DNA of 64,000 nt from NCBI RefSeq assembly GCF_032854445.1, contig NC_088302.1:54848237-54912236 (forward strand), read 5' to 3'. The notes under the pieces were generated by a model. It searched no databases and was not told the origin of the DNA. It saw only the letters and a program-made list of their open reading frames with translations. This stretch comes from Liolophura sinensis (Eukaryota > Mollusca > Polyplacophora > Chitonida > Chitonidae). The position numbers were made by a program, and so were the translations under genes. Each line of letters begins with the position of its first letter. Within the stretch, counting starts at the first letter, position 1. Below, piece after piece: positions 47,801-59,800 of this stretch.

Positions 47801-50800
47801 TGCCCGTCAGTACGCTAATTTGGGAGTTGCATTTGTCCCTAATTGAATACCAGTGATGTAGCACTATAAATATGTCAACATACAAAGAATCCTGCCACAA
47901 GAAAATTAATAAGTAATATAACTGAACAGACAAAGGCTGATGTTTCATTTGTCTACTTGACAGTTTGTTTGTGGAGATGTCTATGGGGTGTTTTGCTCTG
48001 CCTTCTGTGACTTCGGGGATACGTTTGAAATCTTGGATACCGATGGGGAAGAGCCTAAGGAAGCCTTCATAGCAGATATATCAAAGGTTTGTGATACATT
48101 TGTGCATCCTCTGCCACCTTGTCCGAACAATTCAGAGACACTGGCAGTTCATTCTGTTTGCTTATTTTTGTTCCCCTGCTTTTAAACCCCAGCATGCAGT
48201 CTGTTGTACAGGAAGTTAAGGTTGAGTTGTTTCCTCTCTTATCAAACCAGTTTGAAGTTTTATCCGCCTGCAGAAGCTGAGCCTGTGGGACAATCTTGTT
48301 TCTAAAACAAGAGCAATTTGCGGGATACATGTATATAAATATGAAGTCTTTGTATGAAACAGTTTGTAGAGAAACAATTGAGATAAATGTACGTCTACTT
48401 TACAAAAGTTTCTGAAACTGCAAAGTTCTTTTATGATGATACTATTAGACAGTATTTCCTGGTTGAACAGTCCTTGTGGGATTTTGTCATCTATTACAAT
48501 ATGTCTGAAGCTGTAGGTGAATAGAAATCTTTTTAAATCTAAATCCAAATCTGTATTAATTTTGTTGCTGACCTCAGTTGAACTGTGGTGCATGTAGACA
48601 CCTTGCTCCAGAGCATTGATTTTCTACGGCAGGCTCAAGGCCTGTTGTTCCATTCATTACTTTACATTATTCATTACTAAGTTACATGAATATTAGTTAA
48701 ACTGACAGAAAGTGATTTTTTTGTAGTGTAATTTCTGGCCCCAGGCAAATAATTGTTGAAATGTGGCAGGAAGTGAAACAGCATTTCCTTTTCTCTGATG
48801 TTGAAGTACACAAATTTTGTAACATTTTATGTAGGAAAGAAATCGGTTAATTGTTGATTTGTTCTGGCTATCCTTTATATCCTGCCTTAGATCTTGAACT
48901 TGGAAACAATATTTCAGTCTGAATGGTTTCTTACCCAGTAATTCAATCTGAATGGTTCCTTACCCAATATTTCAGCCTAACTGGTTCCTTACCCAATATT
49001 TCAGTTTGAATGGCTCCTTACCCAGTATTTCAGTCTGAATGGTTTCTTACCTAGTGATTCAATCTGAATTTTTCCGTACCCAATATTTCAGTCTGAATGG
49101 TTCCTTACCCAATATTTCAGTCTGAATGGTTCCTTACCCAATATTTCAGCCTGAATGGTTCCTTACCCAATATTTCAGTCTAACTGGTTCCTTACCTAGT
49201 AATTCAGTCTGAATGGTTCCGTACCCAATATTTCAGTCCAACTGGTTCCTTACCCAATATTTCAGTCTAACTGGTTCCTTACCTAGTAATTCAATCTGAA
49301 TGGTTCCTTACCCAATATTTCAGTCCAACTGGTTCCTTACCCAATATTTCAGTCTGAATGGTTTCTTACCCACTATTTCAGTCCAACTGGTTCCTTACCC
49401 AATATTTCAGTCTGAATGGTTTCTTACCTAGTAATTCAATCTGAATGGTTCCTTACCCAATATTTCAGTCCAACTGGTTCCTTACCCAATATTTCAGTCT
49501 GAATGGTTCCTTACCTAGTAATTCAATCTGAATGGTTCCGTACCCAATATTTCAGTCCAACTGGTTCCTTACCCAATATTTCAGTCTAACTGGTTCCTTA
49601 CCTAGTAATTCAATCTGAATGGTTCCTTACCCAATATTTCAGTCCAACTGGTTCCTTACCCAATATTTCAGTCTGAATGGTTTCTTACCCACTATTTCAG
49701 TCCAACTGGTTCCTTACCCAATATTTCAGTCTGAATGGTTTCTTACCTAGTAATTCAATCTGAATGGTTCCTTACCCAATATTTCAGTCCAACTGGTTCC
49801 TTACCCAATATTTCAGTCTGAATGGTTTCTTACCTAGTAATTCAATCTGAATGGTTCCGTACCCAATATTTCAATCCAACTGGTTCCTTATCCAATATTT
49901 CAGTCTGAATGGTTTCTTACCTAGTAATTCAATCTGAATGGTTCCTTACCCAATATTTCAGTCTAATTGGTTCCTTACCCAATATTTCAGTCCAACTGGT
50001 TCCTTACCCAATATTTCAGTCTGAATGGTTCCTTACCCAATATTTCAGCCTGAATGGTTACTTACCTAGTAATTCAATCTGAATGGTTCCGTACCCAATA
50101 TTTCAGTCTAACTGGTTCCTTACCCAATATTTCAGTCTAACGCATTCCGTACCCAATATTTCAGTGTAACTGGTTCCGTACCCAATATTTCAGTCTAACT
50201 GGTTCCTTACCCAATATTTCAGTCTGAATGGTTCCTTACCCAATATTTCAGTCTGAATGGTTCCTTACCCAATATTTCAGTCTGAATGGTTCCTTATCCA
50301 ATATTTCAGCCTGAATGGTTTCTTACATAATATTTCAGGACAATCCAGGCATTGTGACTTGTCTTGAGAACACACGGCATTCTTTTGAAGATGGTAACAT
50401 TGTCAGCTTCAGGGAAGTTGTGGGCATGGAAGCATTGAATGGGAAACAATGCAGGATTAAAGGTAAGCAATGGCTGATTTCTTCTCTTTGTACATGTGCC
50501 CTTTTGAGTAGCCAAGGACTAGAAATGTTTATTGTGAACTGAAAGGAAATTGCAGTTGACTGGTTCTTGTGACGATGTGTTCTTGTGCTGAGAGTTTTGA
50601 GATCAGCTACATGTATGAAAGGAACTGTTCACATCAAAGAATGATGTCAGACTGCTACTGCGTGTAATATTTTGGAAGGATTTCTTTTTGAAATGTTTTG
50701 CTTGGCAAAGAGATACTTACCAGAAATTAAATCAACCCATCAAGACTTGTTAGTGTGTGACATATTTTTCTGTCAGCATAAAGTGAATGCTATTCTGAAA

Positions 50801-53800
50801 TCAAAATTCTGAGGGGCTTGGAACCCTGAAAAGGTTTATGATTACTGGCTCAGGTTCTTGTGGAACATGTGAATCTGAGCTGTGCCTTGAAAACAGTCTA
50901 TCCATCTTGCCATCTGTCAGTTTAATTGTGTTGCAGTGATCTCAGTGTCAAAGTTTAGTATCTGTGATACAACTGTGCCAGAGTTTGGTACTTACCTTCA
51001 TGGAGGAATAGCTTCACAAGTCAAGGTGCCGGCCAGTGTCTCATTTGTAAGTCTTCATCCATACAAGGGTTTGAATTGTGCGGATTTTTTTCTCTGAATA
51101 TTAGAAATTGCAAACCTTCCATATGAAAGATGAATTGACATTGAGTGGAATTTCAGACTGTTGTAAAGGCTAATTTCAGTTTGATTTGATTGACTTATTT
51201 CTTTGTTCCCATGTTTAAATATTGCAGTGAGAAACAGCATTATGGTTACATGTAAATTTCTCCTTGTAATTCAGCAACTGGTGTCAGAGACACAGAATTA
51301 AACTTATGAAAATAAAACATTGTTTTGATATTATTTTGTCTTGCAGAAGTCACTTGAAGAACAAATTTGGGCTCCTAAGTTCAGTTTGGCTGAAGACACT
51401 TGGAAAATTGATGTGAGTTAGTTTCTCTTAATTCAGATGTAAATCCATTGTGAGGTAAATGACTTAGACAATACAAGCACACTGCATGAATGCCTCTTTA
51501 ATTGAGTTATCTAGTTTTGATTTATTAGATTGGTGTTTTATGCATCACCAAGAATATTTTGTGATATATTATCAGATAGGATAATCTTTTGCTATTTGTA
51601 TTTATATATTTGAAAATGAAGTGAAATCAAACTTTGGTGAAATCAGTTCACATGTTACAAATTGAAATTACCAAAATAATGTGTTGCATAAATAAGGATT
51701 TGGACAGTGCTAGTTTAAGAGAATGTAGGTCAACTTACCTATCTGTTCAACTCAAATTCATGACGTCAGTGAAAATTTTATCTTCTGTGTTGTATTATAA
51801 TAAATTATTCTGTTCAAAGACAAATGGTCAACTTTGATCAGTTTTTGTATTGTGCTGAACTTCACTGTTCGATCCCATTGTATGCCTATATGGTATGATG
51901 CAACATACATGTAGGGATATTAGACGCATATTCGTGATATATGTGCACAGATTTATAATGAGATTTAATATATAATGATGTCTATTATAGTGATAGGAAC
52001 TTAGTGACCTGTTTTCATATATTATGCAGGCACCAAAAAGTATACACCTTGGTTACCTAGCGCTGAAACATTTCCAGGAGAGGTTTGGCAGATTTCCCCA
52101 CAGCCGGTGAGTACAGCATCAGTACCTTATACATAGATATTAGGATTTACCAATTACTTCAGCTGCTTGTAATGTATATATTTTTATTTATTTATTTATT
52201 TGATTATTTTTTTATGCTGTACTCAAGAATATTCCACTTATACGACGGCGGCCAGCATTATGTTGGGAGGAAACTGGGCAGAGCCCAGAGGAAACCCACA
52301 ACCATGTAGTATATATAAAGCCCTTGGTGTGTATCGTTCATTTTTTTACAGGGGAAACCCAGGATCATGTAGTGTATATAAAGCCCTTTGTTTGTATTGT
52401 ACAGCTCTATTCAGGGGAAACCCTTGACCACGTAGTATATATAAAGCCCTTGGTGTGTATCGTACAGTTCTATTGAGGGGAAACCCAGGACCATGTAGTG
52501 TATATAAAGCCCTTTGTTTGTATTGTACAGCTCTATTCAGGGGAAACCCTTGACCACGTAGTATATATAAAGCCCTTGGTGTGTATCGTACAGTTCTATT
52601 CAAGGGAAACCCAGGACCATGTAGTGTATATAAAGCCCTTTGTTTGTATGGTACAGCTCTATTCAGGGGAAACCCACGACCACGTAGTATATATAAAGCC
52701 CTTGGTGTGTATTGTACAGCTCTATTGAGGGGAAACCCAGGACCATGTAGTGTATATAAAGCCCTTTGTTTGTATTGTACAGCTCTATTCAGGGGAAACC
52801 CACGACCACGTAGTATATATAAAGCCCTTGGTGTGTATCGTACAGTTCTATTGAGGGGAAACCCAGGACCATGTAGTGTATATAAAGCCCTTTGTTTGTA
52901 TGGTACAGCTCTATTCAGGGGAAACCCTTGACCACGTAGTATATATAAAGCCCTTGGTGTGTATCGTACAGTTCTATTCAGGGGAAACCCTTGACCATGT
53001 AGTGTATATGAAGCCCTTTGTTTGTATTGTACAGCTCTATTCAGGGGAAACCCAGGACCATGTAGTCTATGTAAAGCCCTTTGTTTGTACCGTACAGTTC
53101 TATTCAGGGGAAACCCACGAGCATGTAGTGTGCATAAAGCCCTTTGTGTCTATCGTACAGTTCTATTCAGGGGAAACCTATGACCATGTAGTGTGCATAA
53201 AGCCCTTTGTTTGTATCGTACAGTTCTATTCAGGGGAAACCCACGACCATGTAGTGTGCATAAAGCCCTTTGTGTCTATCGTACAGTTCTATTCAGGGGA
53301 AACCCACGAGCATGTAGTGTGCATAAAGCCCTTTGTTTGTATCGTACAGCTATATTCAGGGGAGTCCACGACCATGTAGTGTGCATAAAGCCCTTTGTTT
53401 GTATCGTACAGCTATATTCAGGGGAGTCCACGACCATGTAATGTGCATAAAGCCCTATGTTTGTATCGTACAGTTCTATTACACGTACCTATTCTCTTCC
53501 AGTTCTTGAGAATACAACACAGGGTGTTTCAACCTTGAAAAAAAGAGGTTCCTAAAACCTCCAGAATGGTGCAGAGTATGGAATCAGCAGTCCTCCAAAT
53601 AAACATATTTCAGAGAGTTTGTTTTTATTCGCGGCTTTTATTTTTTAACGAGTATAAAACTCATCGTATTCATGTAAAAGTAATATGATGCCCTTATTTT
53701 GACATTTCTGGGCCTTTGGGAGGTGTAAACACAGTTTGTACAGAAGTATCAGTGTATTCTTCTTTTACAAACTTGTTAATTAATTACTTTGTCAGGTGTC

Positions 53801-56800
53801 CCAAAGATGCAGATGAGTTGCTGGCTATTGCTGCAGAAGTGAACAAATCCATGAAAGATCCTGTAAGCTACAAGTATATAATGGTTTGACAACAAAACGT
53901 AACCTTATTTTTTCTTCACAAGCAAAAGAATAAAATGACATTTGAAATGAAACCCATGGATATTGGGTGTGTATTGTCTAAAGGGAAACAGTTTTTTAAC
54001 ATCCTATATTTACAGTAAACTAATCATGCTAAATTAAGGATTTTCGTTGCTCAACACATTTTTTTATTGGTATCAAGGGTGCAATTTGAATCAAAATCAC
54101 TGAAGTGTTTGCGGTAGCAAAAATTTATTGGCAAGAAATTCACACCATTGAAAAAGTATTGGTGATGTATGGTGCAGGGCATCTCTTGTATAATTATATA
54201 GGTCATGTAAAATGGCTCTAGGGGCATTAAGTTAACATGTTTTTTGTTTACAGATGGTGAATGTGAAGACACAGGCAGGGTCCTTATTAGAACAGCTGTC
54301 CTTCTCCAGCCAGGGGTGTCTGGCTCCTCTTTGTGCCTCACTGGGAGGAATACTTGCCCAGGAGGGACTCAAGGCCCTGACTGGCAAGTTCACACCCATA
54401 CAGCAGTGGGTAAGGCACATCATTTGTCAGTGGTTATGGGCTGAAATACTTGTAGGTTATGTAACTTTGTTTATGTTTAAGACTTTTTAGACCTTGCAGG
54501 TCTCTCACTACTGCCATAACTGTGAATTCCAGTCCACCTCATGCTGGTCATACATGTACGTGGGAAGGTCTTCCAGCAGCCTGTGGATGATCATATTTTC
54601 CCTCCGATGTTTGCCTGGTTTCCACCCAGTGAAATATTCTTAAGTATGGCGTAAAACACCAATGAAATAAATAAGTAAATTTTGTTTATTTCAGATTTTG
54701 ATGAAAATCTACAGTGTGTGTGACTGTGGTGTTTATAATTGATGCTCCATTTTTGTAGGTACATCTTGATGCGGTAGAAGTGGCGGAGAAGGGGGACAGG
54801 GGTGACTTCCAGCCAAGGTACCTCAGTGTGTTCACAAATCTTTGATGGGAATTGTTGTTATGCGTTTGTCTTTCAGTATGTGTATCTATACCTGTAGAAG
54901 TATGTAACGATTATTTTCTCTATCCTAAAATCATGCACAAATGTATACCTGCACATGCAGGTGAAACCGTCTGAACTACAGTGCAAAACAGCATTCATAT
55001 AGGTAAATAAATAAATAAATATTTAATATATTTGAAGTGTTGTTAAATTCTTGTTATTCCAGAGGGGATCGTTACGATCACCTGAGGGTGTGTATAGGAG
55101 ACGAACTCTGTAGGAAGTTGATGAGCCTCAAGCTGTTTATGGTCAGTGCAAGATAATGATGTTAATGCAGATAAAAGTCAGATAATAACATGCAGGATTG
55201 ACTGAGTGTGTGTGACAGCAGCCATTTGGCGCTTGCTCGCTTACTTGGGGTTTAAAATTGCTTCAGCATGATTTTGGTCATTTCAAAAGGGTGTCCTAAC
55301 CATAAGCTTATTCCAGTGGAGACATATTTATAGTTTCAGCCTTTTGGGAGTGGATAATGTAATAACATATATAGTTATATTTGCCCCTCTGTTCCTCATT
55401 CGGCTAAAGTACTGATATCACCTTCTGCTGGTCATCCCTGACCAATGAGGCCATAGGCTCAAATCCAGGTCTGGCTGGTTCAGTTACGGCTGTAGGTGGG
55501 GAGTTTTATCAAGGGGTTTACTCTGGGTACATTGCCGTTTTATACATGTAAGAGAAATATACTGCATTACAACATTAAACATCAATCAAATATGCTAATA
55601 AATCTTAATGTTACAGTATATGCATGTGTTACAGGTTGGATGTGGTGCTATAGGATGTGAGATGTTAAAGAACTATGCCTTGTTAGGAGTGTCGACCAAT
55701 TCGGATGGACTGGTAACTATACAGATGTCTTTACAGTCCAGTTAATGCTTGTGTATGGGAAGACTTAGATAAAATCGCTTCACTCGCTTTATTGAGGTCT
55801 CACATGGCGTAAAGAGCCGTGCGCTTACTTATCATGCAGAAATTTTCATCGAGTAACTGATCAGTCAGCATTCGATGTATTGATTTGGAGGAGGAGGTAA
55901 AGGGGAATGGTTACTGGAACAAGCTGTGTTCATAAGTGGTCCCTGAAAAACAAGTGTGAGATATAATAACACAGATATTGAATCACCACGCTCTTTATAG
56001 TAGATATTAGTAGTTTGATTTGTCCAGAATTTCTCTCAGCTAATCTATATTGTGAAAGGGGTTTGTTTGGTATTATATTTATGTGTTGTGTTTTCATTGA
56101 CTAGAAACTGTGAAATTATGCCTTCCATATGTATCAAAAAAATCTTGAAAGTTTCTGTTACATGGACTTAATGAAACTGAAATTAATTCGAGCATTTATT
56201 TCAACAGGTAACAATTACAGATAACGATTTGATTGAGAAGTCCAACCTGAATCGTCAGTTCTTATTCCGACAGCATCATATACAGGTGAGTTTACATAGG
56301 ACTCCTGTGTAAAGTTGTGGAGTTACCCACTGTAGGAAGATCTGCGGACTTTGTGTAAGGATAAACAATGATGTCCATCAACCCTAAACATGAATGTCTG
56401 GTAGCACTATATCCACACCTGGGACTAAGTTGGGTGATAATTACATTCAAGACCCATTAAATATAAAGGGAAGTAGAGAGTATGGGTGCAACTCATGCTG
56501 GCTTCCTCTCGGGCGATGTGTGGGAAGGTCTGTCAGCAACCTGAGGATGGTCGTGGGTGTCCCCTGTATCCTCTCGTCATAATGCTGGCTGCTGTTGTAT
56601 AAGTGAAATGTTCTTGAGTACGATGTAAATCACCAATCAAATAAACAAATAAATCAACAAGAGGTGTTTGTAAAGATGTACATTAAGAGAAATTAAAACT
56701 AAACCTTGGGTAAACGTGATTGAAGATTACGATTATACGGAATCGCTGGTGTCGCCAGCCTAGTTTAGCCAGTCATGTGACCCTATTTGCTGTTATTGTT

Positions 56801-59800
56801 AGGTGATTGATCCATATAAGCTGGGGGGCCTCCGTGGCTCAGTCGGTTAAAGCGCTAACGCAGCGTAATGACCCAGGAGTCTCTCACCAATGCGGTCGCT
56901 GTGAGTTCAAGTCCAGCTTATGCTGGCGGCCGTACCTGAGAAGGTCTGCCAGCAACCTGCGGATGGTCGTGGGTTTCCCCTGGGCTCTGCCCGGTTTCCA
57001 CCCACCATAATGCTGGCCGCCGTCATATAAGTGAAATATTCTTGAGTACGGCGTAAAACACCAATCAAAAAAAAAAAAAAATCATATAAGCTGGAGAAAG
57101 CTGAGTGTTTTCTGATCATCGTAAGTGCCCCGAGTTAATGTAACCCCACAGTATCATTGATCTGAGGTATTTTCCTGATTTTCTTTTTTCTTTTTGTACT
57201 TTCATTTCAGAATCCAAAAAGTACAACTGCCAAGAAATCCATATTAGAAATTAACCCTAGTGAGTATTTGTTGTTCACATGATGGCTCAGTAGCCTCTTT
57301 TTAAGCACCTTTGTGGTTGTACTGGGGCACCTTGATTTGCACCTGGCCATATTTGTATGTTAAAAACTAATTAAGTAAGACTTCAAATTTGTGCAATGTT
57401 TCTTAATGATATTGTCATGATTTCATTAATTTTTGAAGAACAGCTGTATTTTTTTCATATTTACCCAGATTTCCCTTGGGTTTAGTGTTACAGGTCTATA
57501 TACCTGTTTAGTGTTGAGCAGGTCTATATGCTGTGTACTGAGTACATTTAGGCTTGTTTCTCTATATTCCCAATGGTAACAGAATGGGGTGGGGGAGGGA
57601 TATGTTGTTTTATAATACCCAGCATCTAGTTTGTAATCAAGATAATGTATTTTCTCAGTGAACACGTAATTTGTTACATGTTTCGAAATTTCATTTTCAG
57701 GTATTCATATAGAAGCACAACAATACAAAGGTAAGATAGTGTTTATGCTAAGTATGTGTGTAATATTTAAGTTGACATATTTTGGTTTCGTTTTCATATT
57801 TTTTCTTAGTTTTCTGTGACAAAACATAAGCTAGAGTTAACATGTACGTTACCCTGATCTGGTTCACCCTGGTGTGTTGCAGTATGTCCACAGACAGAAA
57901 GCACGGTGTACACAGATGGATTTTTTGAGAGACAGGACATTTGTGTGAATGCTCTGGATAATTTGGAGGCTAGACGTTATATGGACAGGTGAGGGAAAAC
58001 AGGCAGAAGTTGACAAAGCTGTGCCGGTAATGTTACCTTTTACATGTAGGTTGTTGAGGGCCCGTGATTAAGGGGGGATAACTCTTTATTTATACCATCA
58101 GGATTCATTGTTAGACATACAAGTACTTCTGAAGGTGTATATAAACTTCAAAAGTACATGTATGTCTAACATTAAATACATTATGTTTTGTAATTCTGTT
58201 TTATGTTGGATACCAATCAATTTGTGATCAGTTCACCTATTTTACTGTAGTGTACTGTAGAAGCCAGTGGCCAGGCGTGTCTACCTTGGAAGCAGGAGAA
58301 CCAAGCTCAAGTCCCAAGTCTTTCTCCAGATATTTTAAGATTGGCTACGTTTGTACTTCCCTGACTTGAGATAGGCCTAACTTGCAAGCACTGGCGATGT
58401 CAGGGTCTCTGCACCACGTCTAGCATGTAGCCTTGACATTGAGTCTTAGTTCTATATTGTATGCTCTGACCGGATGCACTGCATGTGTGGTGTCGTCAGA
58501 GTGGTGTTTTAGTGAGGCAGCACAATTAATGTGTTGTCAGCTACTAGGAGACATCATGATTGGCCAAAGTAATAGTGAAAGCCTGAAAGGAAAGAATATA
58601 CACTTATGCTCACATTGACAGTCAGTTTATAGTTGAACTGTATCAGTTTAATTATGTATAAGTATTATATACATTACTGGTATGTAAAATTAAGATATAA
58701 CGGTTTGAGTTCTGCTTTAGATTTATGCTTGGAAAACTGACCTACCCACTGACTGACGACAAGACTGCAGGCAAGATGCCTACAAGCAGGAAACAAGTTG
58801 CTAAATAGTGTCTGTCTGTCCTGTGCTTTTTGGACTAAATAATCAACAGGTGTTAAGATATATCATACACAAGTCAGTCCTAATCATATTCAGTAATGCA
58901 TAAACACTTCATGTTTCTTGATGTAGACAAATGAAATAAGGTATTGAGATTTTGAATGACTTTCTGTTTGCACAGTCGTTGTGTGACAAACCAGAGACCG
59001 CTGCTGGAGTCTGGCACCATGGGACCAAAGGGTCATGTTCAGGTGATTGTACCACACATCACAGAAAGCTTCAATGACCAGGTAAGAAATTCTTTGAGTG
59101 ATCTGTTATCAACGTAAGTGAAATAAAACTGATTTTGGGGCAGTATCTGATGTTATGAATCCACAATTTTCCCACTTGCTGTCATATCCGGATTGGTATG
59201 AAGTCAAGATTGCCGGATTTATCAGTCGCTAATTTTGGATTTATTCCAGAACAAATCTGGACTAATGTTTACATGACCATAGTTTTCCAAACATAATACT
59301 GGTATCTCACTGCAAACACAAGCTCTATAAATCAGGTTATGCCATTGGATGCAGCTGTTCCATGATTTTTCCCATCCGTTTGCCTAACCATTGCAGTACA
59401 ATGTAAAATACAGATACATGTCATAGGGACGAATTCAGGTTAAGATGCAATGTCTGTTCACCCAGTAACATTATTACTTTAGGAGAACTTCTTTTGTTTG
59501 AAGACAGAAAGTTGGTAATTATTTTCACAAAAAATGATTCCATTAGTCTCTTCTGAGACCTCATTGGTCAAAACATTTACCTGTGTGTGTGAATCCTGTA
59601 GATCAAAAGATTTACGTGTGTGGGAATCCTGTAGATCAAAATATTTACGCGTGTGTGGGAATCCTGTAGATCAAAATATTTACGTGTGTGTGTGAATCCT
59701 GTAGTTGACCTCTTGTGTGTGTGAATCCTGTAGATCAAAAGATTTACGTGTGTGTGTGAATCCTGTAGATGACCTAAACATTTGCCTGTGTGTGTGTGAA

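Noticed and set aside
52369-53000. Array of TATA-box promoters
   Set aside because: TATATAAAG recurs only because the 63-bp unit recurs; there is no initiator context or downstream gene.
52876-53379. 167-codon repeat protein
   Set aside because: Reading of the 63-bp SINE-derived array inside UBA6 intron 11.
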